A DNA stretch of 64,000 nt from RUG11241 sp964560085 (GCA_964560085.1 CAZLKF010000003.1:1-64000); one strand, 5' to 3'. Positions 8,577 through 17,802 are shown, numbered from the stretch's first letter. Program-made: numbers and translations. Notes: generated by a model from the sequence alone, not told the origin.

Positions 8577-8832
8577 CTTGTGGTTTATTATATTCTTCAA
8601 TAATAGCATCTTCGAACATTTTTCTTGTTTCTTTATTAATTGGATTGCAAATGTCTACATGCTTATTTGGCGCAATTTCACGATTAGGCATTGCTATAAA
8701 CAAGCCATTATCTCCGTCAATAATGCGAATATTCTTAATGACAAAGCAGTCATCTAGATATACGGTTGCAACTCCTCTCAATCTTGAATCTTCTTTTTCG
8801 ACTTTGTGAACGTCTACTTTTGTAATTACCAA
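8566..8832 (-). CDS. spoVG: SpoVG, RNA/DNA-binding regulator
   Basis: 88 aa. SpoVG is a small nucleic-acid-binding regulator that in Bacillus acts in septation and cortex formation. Family motifs are complete: VDVHKVEKEDSRLRGVATVYLDDCFVIKNIRIIDG, NGLFIAMPNRE, DICNPIN and R-K-M-F-E-D-A-I-I-E-E-Y. The start appears to be TTG (8832), spaced correctly behind GGGAGAGG; no ATG is available. TATACT lies immediately before the ribosome site. Gene order yabG-veg-spoVG resembles the Bacillus region with intervening genes lost. Confidence 0.94.
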   Translation of the reverse strand: MVITKVDVHKVEKEDSRLRGVATVYLDDCFVIKNIRIIDGDNGLFIAMPNREIAPNKHVDICNPINKETRKMFEDAIIEEYNKPQEDL

Positions 8833-8895
8833 GTTAACCTCTCCCTTCAGTATATACTACTTCAATTTTGATTATATTATAAATGCTCAATAAAA

Positions 8896-9123
8896 TCAAG
8901 AGTTTACATTAATTTTTATTGTTTTTGTAATGACATCAGCATATGAAAATGATTTTATTTCCATAAAAGAACCATTATCAACCTCGACCGTAAACACAAA
9001 ATCGTATAATTCTTTTATAATTACTTCATATTTTTCATATTTGTTGCGTCCTAAGCTATATTGAATAATAATATTCTTACCAACTAGATTGGCTAGTTTT
9101 TCTTTTACGTTTGCTATATTCAT
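8896..9123 (-). CDS. veg: Veg protein
   Basis: 75 aa. Veg is a short, highly conserved Firmicutes protein (biofilm and sporulation-related in Bacillus). The N-terminus shows the family pattern VKEKLANLVGKNIIIQYSLGRNKYEKYEVIIKELYDFVFTVEV split over about 45 residues, with the GRN(K/R) motif. Its ATG overlaps the yabG stop (TAATG), so the pair is translationally coupled, as in Bacillus where yabG precedes veg. Confidence 0.92.
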   Translation of the reverse strand: MNIANVKEKLANLVGKNIIIQYSLGRNKYEKYEVIIKELYDFVFTVEVDNGSFMEIKSFSYADVITKTIKINVNS

Positions 9124-9887
9124 TAACGTGGATACCCCACATGCATTGTTCCTTTTGTGCGAATGCCCCCTATACCATTACTACCATATTTTGTCTTCTC
9201 TAACAATTCTTTTAAATCAATATCTTCACTAGCTTCAAGTAAACTAATTCTTGTTGCAATAATAGCCGGATCTAAAGCATGAATATTTATTCTTTTAGGA
9301 CTAGATGCAAAATTAGCACCAGCTTTAATTAATTCTTCATAATTAGATTGACAAGCACCAGCAATTATGATTAATTTGTCATGACTTGATTCATATCTTC
9401 GAGCTTCTTTTACAGCACTAATAAAATTTAAACTATTTTTATATACACCTTTTTTTTTATAATAAGCATCATGGCCTGTAATAATAACGATATTGGGATT
9501 ATATTCTTCTAATATGTCACGAATGTTATCAACTAAGCTTTCTTCTGATTCATTGACACCAATCGCATTTATATTATTTTTTTTATAATATTCTAAACAG
9601 CGGTTTAAATAATCTAAATCACCATCAATATGAAGAATCTTACCTGGTAAATAAAAATAATCATTACGATTGAAATCTGTTGTAATTTTTATTCTTTCAT
9701 TAAATTTTTCTTCTTGTTCAATGTCTTCTTCTAAATCGCAGAGACTTAGATCACTTGCTTCCGCATCAGCAAGTAATCTTACATTCAATCCTTTTAAATA
9801 ATAAAGGTTATTTTTTATATCAACAATCGTAAAAACAATATCATTATTATAAGAATCACGCGTTACAGTATCACCTATTTTAAACAT
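9123..9887 (-). CDS. yabG: Sporulation-specific protease YabG
   Basis: 254 aa. YabG is a cysteine-type protease that trims coat proteins late in sporulation. The family pattern runs through the protein: an N-terminal KOW-like segment (FKIGDTVTRDSYNNDIVFTI), then PGKILHIDGD, NIVIITGHDA, KNSLNFISAVKEARRYE, HDKLIIIAGACQSNYEELIKAGANFASSPKRINIHALDP and the C-terminal GIGGIRTKGTMHVGYP. Catalytic candidates are the Cys in AGACQS and the His in TGHD. Length is slightly shorter than the Bacillus protein. The start follows TGGTGAT. Confidence 0.95.
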   Translation of the reverse strand: MFKIGDTVTRDSYNNDIVFTIVDIKNNLYYLKGLNVRLLADAEASDLSLCDLEEDIEQEEKFNERIKITTDFNRNDYFYLPGKILHIDGDLDYLNRCLEYYKKNNINAIGVNESEESLVDNIRDILEEYNPNIVIITGHDAYYKKKGVYKNSLNFISAVKEARRYESSHDKLIIIAGACQSNYEELIKAGANFASSPKRINIHALDPAIIATRISLLEASEDIDLKELLEKTKYGSNGIGGIRTKGTMHVGYPR

Positions 9888-9945
9888 AGTATCACCAGTT
9901 AATTATATTTTAGAAATGAATATTTATTACATTTTAACAAAAAAA

Positions 9946-9966
9946 TGAATAGCAATTAACTATTCA
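9946..9966 (-). terminator. Terminator after GNAT gene
   Basis: Hairpin TGAATAG/CTATTCA followed by a U run on the minus strand, overlapping the stop codon of the acetyltransferase gene. Confidence 0.75.
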
Positions 9967-10481
9967 CTTAAATCTATCCAATATCTTTCTAATGTTTTTC
10001 CAGAAAACGATTGCATACTAGTCTCTAATACTCCACCATTATTTTGAATAACTTTTTTTGATGCCACATTGTCATCTTCACATATTAGTAGTAATCTTTT
10101 TACCCCTATTGTTTTGTAAAATTCTTTGGCAAGTTTTAATGCATTTGTTGCATATCCTTTATTTCTATTAATAGAACTAATATAATATCCGATATGACCG
10201 ATTGTATAATAAGTAAATTCACTAAGTTCATGTCTTAAATTCATACTACCAACAATGTTATTATTATTAACAATCCAAAAAACAGTTGTTGGTTTCATCA
10301 TGCCAATCAAATTATCTTTATTTGTTATTTTATAAACCCTAATTAGCATATCTTCGAAAGTTTCATCTTCTTTTAGTCCTGCATCACCAAGTTTTTTTAC
10401 TTCATTATTTTTTTCGGCTTCCTTTAGATATTCTAAATACTGATTTTTATATTGTAAACAAGGTTTAATTAATTCTATCAT
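9960..10481 (-). CDS. GNAT family N-acetyltransferase
   Basis: 173 aa. Central strands IGMMKPTTVFWIVNNNNIVGSMNLRHEL and the acetyl-CoA-binding segment YYISSINRNKGYATNALKLAKE (an R/N-x-x-G-Y/A loop with a weakened Q/RxxGxG) identify a GCN5-type acetyltransferase close to the RimJ/RimL group; CEDDNVASKKVIQNNGG is the typical late motif where N and S side chains contact substrate and CoA. The substrate cannot be told. It is monocistronic, ending in its own terminator. RBS is GAAAGGAAAT. Confidence 0.88.
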   Translation of the reverse strand: MIELIKPCLQYKNQYLEYLKEAEKNNEVKKLGDAGLKEDETFEDMLIRVYKITNKDNLIGMMKPTTVFWIVNNNNIVGSMNLRHELSEFTYYTIGHIGYYISSINRNKGYATNALKLAKEFYKTIGVKRLLLICEDDNVASKKVIQNNGGVLETSMQSFSGKTLERYWIDLSE

Positions 10482-10504
10482 ATTGATTTCCTTTCATAAC
10501 AATA

Positions 10505-10532
10505 GCAAAGTAGCTATTAGACTACTTTGCCA
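10505..10532. repeat. Inverted repeat between GNAT gene and small Cys-rich ORF
   Basis: GCAAAGTAG/CTACTTTGC, 9-bp perfect arms, lies between the GNAT start and the 3' end of the small Cys-rich ORF. There is no U run on either side, so it may be a processing or weak terminator hairpin. Confidence 0.55.
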
Positions 10533-10539
10533 TCAATTC

Positions 10540-10776
10540 TTAATCGCAATTGCTACAGTTTGCGTCTCCACCACAATCTACACAATTACAATCTAACATA
10601 GAATTTGCCATACTAGTAATACCTTTTAAACCATTAGTCAAAGGTGCAACTACATTTGTTCCTTTAATTTGCCATAAAGCAATAAGCCATTTTTTATTAT
10701 AATAGCATATATATTTAACAATATCAACATTATTATATGAAATACAAACTTTGCCATATAATGAAGAAAAAATCAA
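10540..10776 (-). CDS. Small Cys-rich ORF (uncertain gene)
   Basis: An open frame of 78 codons that needs a TTG start without a visible ribosome site. The best part is its end, MANSMLDCNCVDCGGDANC followed by SNCD, with five cysteines in 17 residues. A shorter reading from the internal ATG (23 codons) has AAGG about ten bases upstream. It could be a small metal-binding or bacteriocin-like peptide, or chance. The surrounding 367-nt gap between the GNAT gene and ftsX holds nothing else I recognise apart from the inverted repeat and the ftsX terminator. Confidence 0.3.
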   Translation of the reverse strand: MIFSSLYGKVCISYNNVDIVKYICYYNKKWLIALWQIKGTNVVAPLTNGLKGITSMANSMLDCNCVDCGGDANCSNCD

Positions 10777-10831
10777 TGATATTAATTATTATTTTATTTC
10801 TATTATTTGATTAAAATAAATTATTAAAAAA

Positions 10832-10852
10832 ATAGAAGTTTTAAACCTCTAT
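10832..10852 (-). terminator. Terminator after ftsX
   Basis: Nine-pair hairpin with one G-U wobble (ATAGAGGTT/AACTTCTAT in RNA sense) followed by a seven-base U run on the minus strand. Confidence 0.78.
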
Positions 10853-11748
10853 ATTTTTAAATGCTTTCTAACTGCTTTATAACTACCTAAAGCTCCAACA
10901 ACAATTGCAATTCCAAGTAAAATTAAGGCAACATAGTAAACAAAAGGTGATGGCTCAATTAATTTAATTGGTTTGGAAATAATATATCCTCCAAAGTGAT
11001 TATAAAGAGCTGTATAACCATAAACTGTTACCAAAATAGGAATGATTGAACCAAACAAGCCCAGGAATAATCCTTCAAACAAAAATGGTATTTTTATGTT
11101 CATATTTGAAGCTCCAACCAATCGCATTATTTCAATTTCTTTTCGTCGAGAGAAAATTGTTATTTTTATAGTATTAGATATCAAGAATATTGTTACAACA
11201 ACTAAAGCTACCAATACTATTAAGCTAACATATCTGATGGTGTTAAAAATATCAATTAATTGTTCAACCATTCCTGCACCATATTGAACTGATTCTATGT
11301 TTAAAAGTCCTTCGATTTTTTTTGCTGTCTCTCCTATTTTTGTTGCATCTTTAACCTTAATCAAATAAGTATCTTGTAAAGGATTTGTTTCTTCATCATA
11401 GTCTTTTAAAATATCATAAAATGCTTCTGATTCTTCCATCATTGAATCAGCAATATCTTGTTTACTTTCAAAAGTAACAGATGCAATATTTTCAATTCTT
11501 GACAATTCTGTTTTTAATTCATCAATACGCGTTTTTTCAATGTCAATATCAAGAAAAGCAATAACTGTCAAATCTTTTTTAACATTATTTGTAAAATTAT
11601 TAACAACTGCTGAAAGAAGAATGGCAATTGAAACAATAAATAATGTAATTATTATACAAGTAATTGAAGCAATTGAAAGTGAAAAATTTCGAATTACACT
11701 ATGGAAAGCATCACGAATGTTACGTCCAAATATCCTAATTATTCGCAT
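10849..11748 (-). CDS. ftsX: Cell division ABC transporter permease FtsX
   Basis: 299 aa. FtsX is the membrane partner of FtsE and activates peptidoglycan hydrolases at the septum. Four transmembrane segments are visible (about 22-45, 170-195, 220-245, 265-288) with an extracellular loop of ~115 residues between the first two, the standard FtsX layout. The motif SRRKEIEIMRLVGASNMNIKIPFLFEGL is characteristic. It overlaps ftsE by 14 nt and is presumably co-translated. Confidence 0.95.
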   Translation of the reverse strand: MRIIRIFGRNIRDAFHSVIRNFSLSIASITCIIITLFIVSIAILLSAVVNNFTNNVKKDLTVIAFLDIDIEKTRIDELKTELSRIENIASVTFESKQDIADSMMEESEAFYDILKDYDEETNPLQDTYLIKVKDATKIGETAKKIEGLLNIESVQYGAGMVEQLIDIFNTIRYVSLIVLVALVVVTIFLISNTIKITIFSRRKEIEIMRLVGASNMNIKIPFLFEGLFLGLFGSIIPILVTVYGYTALYNHFGGYIISKPIKLIEPSPFVYYVALILLGIAIVVGALGSYKAVRKHLKI

Positions 11749-12430
11749 TTTTATATTTTCCTTTCGCGTAATCTTTCTTTATTCGTCCTTCTTCCAATTC
11801 AATAACTCGCTTCCCTAACTTTTCAACAATATTTGTATCATGTGTAACCATAATAATTGTGGTTCCCATTTCATTTACATTCTTTAATACTTCCATGATT
11901 CCCATACTTGTATCTTGATCTAAATTACCTGTTGGTTCATCACAAATAACAAGCTTAGGTCCATTTACTATTGCTCTAGCAATTGCAACTCTCTGCTTTT
12001 CACCACCAGATAATTCATCTGGATAATTCTTAGCTTTCCCTTTTAAATCAACAAGTTCTAATGCTTTAATTACTTTTGCATGAACATCTTTTGACTTTAA
12101 TCCAAAAATTTCTAAAGCAAAAGCTACATTTTCATAAACAGTTTGTTTTTCTAACAATTTAAAATCTTGAAAAACAACACCCATTTTTCTTCTTATTTTA
12201 TATACTTTTCTGTTTCTTATTTTGGCAACATTAATACCACCAACAAATACTTCCCCACTTGTCGGTTTTTCCTCACGATAAATTACTTTTACTAATGTTG
12301 ATTTTCCGCAACCAGTATGACCAATAATGAAAACAAATTCACCCTTAGATATTTCTAAAGAAACGTCATTTAAAGCAACTGTTCCATTTTTAAACCGTTT
12401 AACAACATTATTTAATTTTATAAGTTCCAA
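11735..12430 (-). CDS. ftsE: Cell division ATP-binding protein FtsE
   Basis: 231 aa from TTG 12430, placed six bases behind GAGGTGAT; the longer frame from GTG 12439 would start inside that ribosome site. Walker A GHTGCGKST, ABC signature LSGGEKQRVAIARA, Walker B LVICDEPTGNLD and the H-loop MVTHD are all intact. FtsE powers FtsX at the division septum. It directly follows prfB, a gene order common in Gram-positives. Confidence 0.95.
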   Translation of the reverse strand: MELIKLNNVVKRFKNGTVALNDVSLEISKGEFVFIIGHTGCGKSTLVKVIYREEKPTSGEVFVGGINVAKIRNRKVYKIRRKMGVVFQDFKLLEKQTVYENVAFALEIFGLKSKDVHAKVIKALELVDLKGKAKNYPDELSGGEKQRVAIARAIVNGPKLVICDEPTGNLDQDTSMGIMEVLKNVNEMGTTIIMVTHDTNIVEKLGKRVIELEEGRIKKDYAKGKYKNANN

Positions 12431-12441
12431 AAAAATCACCT

Positions 12442-13540
12442 CTATTTTTGTTTTAAATATGCGTCAATAAATTCCTCTATGTCTCCATCTAGCACTTTGT
12501 TTACGTTAGAATTTTCTATTCCTGTACGATGATCTTTTACAAGAGAATAAGGATGCATGGTGTAAGTTCTTATTTGTGATCCAAAATTAATGTTAGCTAA
12601 ATCGCCTTGTATTCCTTTTAACTCTTGTTCACGTTTTTCAAGTTCAAGTTTATATAATTTACTCTTTAAGACAGCTAAAGCTGTTTCTTTATTCTGAATT
12701 TGACTGCGTTCATTTTGACAAGTAACAACTATGCCTGTCGGAATATGGGTTATTCGAACAGCTGAATCTGTTGTATTAACACCCTGACCACCACATCCAC
12801 TACTGCGATAAATGTCAATTCTGATATCGGTTTCTTTTACTTCAACATTAACTGTGTTATTGTCAAATATTGGCTCAACATCAACAGATGCAAATGATGT
12901 ATGTCTTCTAGCATTACTATCAAATGGAGATATTCTGATTAAACGATGAACACCTTTTTCTGATTTTAAATAACCAAAAGCATATTCGCCTTTTACTAAA
13001 ACTGTTGCACTTTTAAAACCGGCTTCATCAAGAATTTGTTTATCAACGACTTCACATTTAAATTCTTCTTTTTCACACCATCTTAAATACATACGAAGCA
13101 ACATATCTGCCCAGTCACAGGCTTCTGTACCACCAGCACCAGCATGAATTTCTAAGATTGCTCCATTTTGATCATAAGGACCATTTAATAATAACTTAAC
13201 TTCTAATTGAGCAAGTTCACTCTCGATTGTCGATAAATCATTTTCAATTAAAAGAGCTAATTCTTGATCATAATCTTGTTTTATTAGTTCTATCATTTCT
13301 AAATTATTAACAATCTTTTCTTTTAAATTTTCGATAGCTAAAACTATTTTTTTTAAGTTTGTTGCTTTATTTATTACTGCTTCACTTTTTTGTTTGTCAT
13401 TCCAAAAATTTGGACTAGAAATTTCTTCATCTAAAGATTTTATTTCAGATTTTTTTGCTTCAACGTCAAAGTGTCCTCCATAAATCGTCTATTCTTTTTT
13501 TAAAGTCATTATATTGGTTTAGTAATTCACTTATTTCCAT
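12442..13540 (-). CDS. prfB: Peptide chain release factor 2 (programmed +1 frameshift)
   Basis: RF2 releases peptides at UGA and UAA. The gene starts at ATG 13540 behind GGAGG and reads 24 codons (MEISELLNQYNDFKKRIDDL then WRTL) to an in-frame UGA at 13468-13466. The site is canonical: an internal GGAGG Shine-Dalgarno-like element three bases before CUU-UGA-C. Slipping +1 at CUU continues as DVEAKKSEIKSLDEEISSPN into the long frame, giving 365 aa, the normal RF2 length. The GGQ motif (SSGCGGQGVNTTDSAVRITH) and the SPF anticodon-like tripeptide (RISPFDSNARRHTS) are intact. UGA is therefore a functional stop in this organism. Confidence 0.96.
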
Positions 13541-13562
13541 TTTACTATTCCTCCACTTTAAC

Positions 13563-13591
13563 ATTATATCATTTTTCGACAATTTTTGAAA
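13563..13591 (-). promoter_or_regulatory. SigA-type promoter of prfB-ftsE-ftsX
   Basis: On the minus strand TTTCAA (13591-13586), 17-nt spacer, TATAAT (13568-13563). The expected start point lies immediately before the GGAGG of prfB, so the leader is about 15 nt. Confidence 0.65.
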
Positions 13592-13612
13592 GTCATTTTT
13601 TTGGCAAACAAA

Positions 13613-13631
13613 AAAGAGGTATTACCTCTTT
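13613..13631 (-). terminator. Terminator after ligA
   Basis: AAAGAGGT/ACCTCTTT hairpin overlapping the ligA stop, followed by a U-rich run on the minus strand. Confidence 0.82.
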
Positions 13632-15595
13632 ATTTTACTTAAAAATTCTTGTTCCGACCAAATTGGAACTTCTAATTTAACTGCTTTATCATATTTGCTA
13701 CCAGGATTTTCGCCTAAAATCAAAGCCGTTGTTTTTTTACTGACACTACCACTAACAGAACCTCCATTAATTTCAATCAATTCTGTTGCTTCTTCTCTAG
13801 TAATATCGTTCAAAGTACCAGTTAAAACAAATGTTTTTCCTTCTATTTCATTATTTGTTATTTCTTTACCTAAATAATTGATGTTTAAATTAAATTGCTT
13901 TAATTTCTTTATTAATTCAATATTTTTTTCTTCTTTAAAATATTCACTAACACTTTTAGCAATGATATTTCCAATATCTTTTATCGCGACTAACTCTTCT
14001 TCAGTTGCACCCATTAAAGAATCAATGTTTTGATAATGTTTAGCAAGGACTTTTGCATTCTTACTACCTACATGTCTAATTCCTAATCCGAATAACAAAC
14101 GTTCTAAAGAATTGTTTTTGCTTATTTCAATACTGCTAAGAAGATTTTCAATACTTTTTGTTCCAAAACCTTCAAGTTCCATTAACTCTTGTTTGTAATT
14201 CTTTAATTGATAAAAATCGGCAATATTTTTAAGATAACCCATATTATAAAAATCTTCAACTATTGAGTCCCCAATACCATCTATATTCATTGCATCCCTA
14301 GAGGCATAATGAATTAATTTCTCGATTGTCTTGGCATCACAAGTTGGATTCTCACAATAATAAGCTGCTTCTTTTTTTATTAATAATGAATTACATATTG
14401 GACATGTTGTAGGAATATTAAATTCTTTCTCTTGCCCTGTACGGCGTTCAAGAATAACTTTTTCGACACGAGGAATAACATCACCAGCTTTTCTGATTGC
14501 TACAATGTCACCTTCTCTTATATCTTTTAATTTAATATATTCTTCATTGTGTAGAGTTGCTTTAGAGATTTTAGATCCCATTAAAATTACTGGTTCTAAA
14601 ATAGCATTAGGTGTCACTTGTCCTGTGCGGCCAACTGTCATTTTTATTTCTTTTAATTTAGTTAAAACTAACTCAGCTGGAAATTTGTAAGCTGTTGCCC
14701 ATTTTGGATATTTGCTTGTAAATCCTGCTTTTTTTTGCATTGCGATATCATTTAACTTAATAACGACACCATCAATTTCATAAGGTAAGTTCGGTCGTTC
14801 CTTAGTCCATTCTTTTATATAATTTATAATTCCTTCAACATCATCTACTTTACGATTACATTTATTCACAACAAACCCAAGTGATTTCATAAAATTAAGA
14901 GCTTCATTATGAGTTTCAATATTATAATCTTCTGGATTAGGTAAATGATATATAAAGCAATCAAGTTTTCTGGAGGCAGCAATTTTACTATCTAATTGCC
15001 TTACACTGCCAGCCGCAGCATTTCTTGGATTAGCAAATAATTCTTCCCCTTTTTTTGCTTTTTCTTGATTTAAGGCATTGAAAGATTTTTTGCTCATATA
15101 AATTTCACCACGAACTTCAATATCGATAGGTTTATTTATTTTTAATGGAACTGTTTTAATTGTCTTAACATTGTGAGTAATATCTTCCCCTGTAACCCCA
15201 TCACCTCTAGTAGCAGCTCTTTTCAAAACGCCTTTTTCATATAAAAGTGATACTGATAAACCATCAATTTTTAACTCACAGACATAGTCAGGATTGATTC
15301 CTTCTTTTTTAATTCTTTCATCAAATGTTCTTATTTCTTCTTCATTAAAAACATTGCTTAAACTTAGCATAGGTTTTTCATGGACAACTTTTTTAAATGT
15401 TCCAATAACTTCACCACCAATACGACCTGTTGGTGAATCTTCTTTTTTGAGATGTGGATATTGTTCTTCTATAGTTATTAATTCTCTTAAATATTTATCA
15501 TATTCTTGATCAGTTATTGTTGGTTTATCTAAAACATAATAATTATAATTAGCTTTATTTAGTATTTCTGTTAATTCTTCAACTCTTTTTTGCAC
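13622..15595 (-). CDS. ligA: NAD-dependent DNA ligase LigA
   Basis: About 657 aa. It seals nicks during replication and repair using NAD+. In order: Ia domain (YYVLDKPTITDQEYD), adenylation domain with the lysine motif CELKIDGLSVSLLYEKG and EVRGEI, OB fold, a four-Cys zinc finger (CPICNS...CENPTCDAKT), HhH repeats (LEGFGTKSIENLL, GLGIRHVGSKNAK) and a C-terminal BRCT domain (GKTFVLTGTLN...KTTALILGENPGSKYDKA). The start is taken as GTG 15595, five bases behind GGTGA; the two ATGs upstream (15610, 15607) would lie before the transcription start predicted from TATAAT at 15617-15612. Confidence 0.95.
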   Translation of the reverse strand: MQKRVEELTEILNKANYNYYVLDKPTITDQEYDKYLRELITIEEQYPHLKKEDSPTGRIGGEVIGTFKKVVHEKPMLSLSNVFNEEEIRTFDERIKKEGINPDYVCELKIDGLSVSLLYEKGVLKRAATRGDGVTGEDITHNVKTIKTVPLKINKPIDIEVRGEIYMSKKSFNALNQEKAKKGEELFANPRNAAAGSVRQLDSKIAASRKLDCFIYHLPNPEDYNIETHNEALNFMKSLGFVVNKCNRKVDDVEGIINYIKEWTKERPNLPYEIDGVVIKLNDIAMQKKAGFTSKYPKWATAYKFPAELVLTKLKEIKMTVGRTGQVTPNAILEPVILMGSKISKATLHNEEYIKLKDIREGDIVAIRKAGDVIPRVEKVILERRTGQEKEFNIPTTCPICNSLLIKKEAAYYCENPTCDAKTIEKLIHYASRDAMNIDGIGDSIVEDFYNMGYLKNIADFYQLKNYKQELMELEGFGTKSIENLLSSIEISKNNSLERLLFGLGIRHVGSKNAKVLAKHYQNIDSLMGATEEELVAIKDIGNIIAKSVSEYFKEEKNIELIKKLKQFNLNINYLGKEITNNEIEGKTFVLTGTLNDITREEATELIEINGGSVSGSVSKKTTALILGENPGSKYDKAVKLEVPIWSEQEFLSKIKR

Positions 15596-15611
15596 TTTTA
15601 TCACCATCATT

Positions 15612-15617
15612 ATTATA
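15612..15617 (-). promoter_or_regulatory. -10 box of ligA
   Basis: TATAAT on the minus strand 17 nt upstream of GTG 15595, with only a weak -35 (TTATTT). It decides the start codon of ligA because upstream ATGs would not be transcribed from it. Confidence 0.5.
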
Positions 15618-15634
15618 CCATTTTTCGCTGAAAA

Positions 15635-15657
15635 AAATAAGCCCTTAAGACTTATTT
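15635..15657 (-). terminator. Terminator after 716-aa surface protein gene
   Basis: AAATAAG/CTTATTT hairpin with a nine-base loop and a following U run on the minus strand; overlaps the stop codon. Confidence 0.72.
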
Positions 15658-17802
15658 TACTTGCTCACTACTAACCCAGTAGTAATCGCCATCACTATTC
15701 ATTTTAAAGGTATGAATATATAATGTTTTAGCAGCTTCAATCGTTACTTTATCATTGCTATTAACACTGCCTAGATTAGCAAAACTGCAATTATTTATTG
15801 TACAATTAACACTACCGGCTAATACTTTCTTATCAGAACCTGAATACACTTTAGCAAGTTCTGAATTAACAGCAACATTGCTATTTAAATTGGTAAAGTC
15901 AATAAATTGATATTCATCATATAAATACAAATTATTGCCGTTTTTTAAAGCTTTAATCAAAATTCCATTTTGATGAGTTTTTCCAATAGAACCAACCCAT
16001 TTACCATTTTCATATTTAACATTTGTTAATTTTGTAGTTGTTGGAATTATTGCCGTTCCTGATAAATTGTATATTTTCTTAGTTTGCATTTGCAATTCTT
16101 CATTAGTTAATTCACTTTTACCTAAACTAATATATGCACCTTCTAACAAAGCTTCTTTAGTGGCATTACTTTTAGTAACTTTAGTCGTTTGATAAAAATT
16201 ACGATAATTGCTAGCTGAACTAGATACATAATTGTAAAGTTTTTTTATCAATTCACTTTCTACGTTTACATTATTTTCAGGTTCACTGCTAACCCAAAAA
16301 TATGTTCCATCAGCATTTAATTTAAATGTATGGCGATATAAAGTATCCGTTGCATTAATATTAGTTGTATTATTTTCATCATGAAAGCCAATTGTAAACC
16401 CGCAATTAGCAACTTTACAAGTAACATTGCCTGTTAACAATTTTTTATCTGAGCCAGAATATACTTTAGCAAATTCGGTATTTGCTAAGGCATTTTTATT
16501 AACATTCATATAATCAACAAATTTGTAATTATCATATAAATATATATAATTACCATTTTTTTCAGCTTTAACTAAAGTCCCATTTTGATGACCGTTAATT
16601 GTCGAACCTTCTAATTTCCATTTCTGATCTTCATAATGGACATCAGTTCCTTCTCCTTGTAATAATATCTTTGTTGGAATATTAGTTGTATCTGCTAAAT
16701 TATATATTTTTCGGGCTTGTGTTTGTAACTCTTCATTAGTTGGTTCACTCTTACCTAAACTTATATATGCACCTTCTAACAATGATTCTTTTGAAGCATT
16801 TTCAGAAGTTACTTTTATTGTTTGATAAAAATTCTTATATTTACCAACTAAACTTGCAATGTAATCATATAGTTCTAATACTTGTTTGCTATTTAGCTCA
16901 AGCTGATCAGGCTTTAAATTTACAGCTATTTCTTTAATATATTCATTGCCATAAATATCATAAACTTTAAATTCATAATTACTTGATGTCGACACTTCAT
17001 AAAATGCAGTTTTTGTTGTTACTTTCCGACCATTTGGCATTAATGCATAACTATAATCATCTCCTATTATATTCATTGTTATAATTGCTTTTTGATTGTT
17101 GTTACTTGCTAACAATTCAATCGCGAAATCACCTTTTTTGGATACAACATTGATGATTCTTTCCTTAGTTACCGTTTTATTTGCAGAATTATTGATTACA
17201 TATTTTATTTTGTAAACGCCTAAAACATTACTATCAACTGCACCAGTTATGTTAACTTTAGCATTTAAATTGCCATCTTTTAAATCATTTGCTTCATAAC
17301 CACTTTCAACATATTTACTACCTTTCAATATATTAGTAGTTGTTTCTCCTAATAATTGAAGTTTTAAAGTCAAATCTTCCACAATAATTGTTCTTTTAAC
17401 TGTTGCTAATTTTTGATTGCTATCAATGACAGTATAAACTATTTCATATGTTCCAGGAACTTTAACATTAACATTATTTTTTATTTCAACTTTTGATGTT
17501 AAATCTTCTCCATTGTAACTTTTAGCACTAAAGCCATTTTCAACATAATCATCACCCTCAGTAATGGTAATTTTACTTTCACCTTTTAAAGTAATAACTG
17601 GAGGATCATCAATAACTGGAGTTTCTTCTTTTTTACCGAATTGCATATATAGAATAATACCAGTTAATACAAGAACTAACAATAAAAGAATTATTATTAA
17701 TACTTTGTTATGATTTTTTGGTTCAATTATGTTATTTTGATTGTTAGTATTTGGTTGCTCACTCATATACTGATTAACATTTTGATATTGATTGTTATTC
17801 AT
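15652..17802 (-). CDS. Anchored surface protein: two DUF5011 Ig-like repeats plus duplicated WVSSE domain
   Basis: 716 aa. After an Asn-rich cytoplasmic tail, one transmembrane helix (about 34-52) leads to two DUF5011/HYR-like domains (about 65-143 and 145-217; PVITLKGESKITITEGDDYVENGF, GTYEIVYTVIDSN) and a domain carrying YSYALMPNG and YEFKVYDIYGNEYIKE (about 220-300) that is also found in the two cysteine-peptidase proteins at 24386-28114. The C-terminal half is two copies (about 300-510 and 520-716) of a domain with NFYQT(I/T)KVT, LLEGAYISLGKSE, ELAKVYSGSDKK and a terminal HTFK...WVSSE. That domain also forms the 246-aa protein at 7181-7921. No enzyme motif is evident; adhesion or wall binding is a guess. 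Confidence 0.72.
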   Translation of the reverse strand: MNNNQYQNVNQYMSEQPNTNNQNNIIEPKNHNKVLIIILLLLVLVLTGIILYMQFGKKEETPVIDDPPVITLKGESKITITEGDDYVENGFSAKSYNGEDLTSKVEIKNNVNVKVPGTYEIVYTVIDSNQKLATVKRTIIVEDLTLKLQLLGETTTNILKGSKYVESGYEANDLKDGNLNAKVNITGAVDSNVLGVYKIKYVINNSANKTVTKERIINVVSKKGDFAIELLASNNNQKAIITMNIIGDDYSYALMPNGRKVTTKTAFYEVSTSSNYEFKVYDIYGNEYIKEIAVNLKPDQLELNSKQVLELYDYIASLVGKYKNFYQTIKVTSENASKESLLEGAYISLGKSEPTNEELQTQARKIYNLADTTNIPTKILLQGEGTDVHYEDQKWKLEGSTINGHQNGTLVKAEKNGNYIYLYDNYKFVDYMNVNKNALANTEFAKVYSGSDKKLLTGNVTCKVANCGFTIGFHDENNTTNINATDTLYRHTFKLNADGTYFWVSSEPENNVNVESELIKKLYNYVSSSASNYRNFYQTTKVTKSNATKEALLEGAYISLGKSELTNEELQMQTKKIYNLSGTAIIPTTTKLTNVKYENGKWVGSIGKTHQNGILIKALKNGNNLYLYDEYQFIDFTNLNSNVAVNSELAKVYSGSDKKVLAGSVNCTINNCSFANLGSVNSNDKVTIEAAKTLYIHTFKMNSDGDYYWVSSEQVK

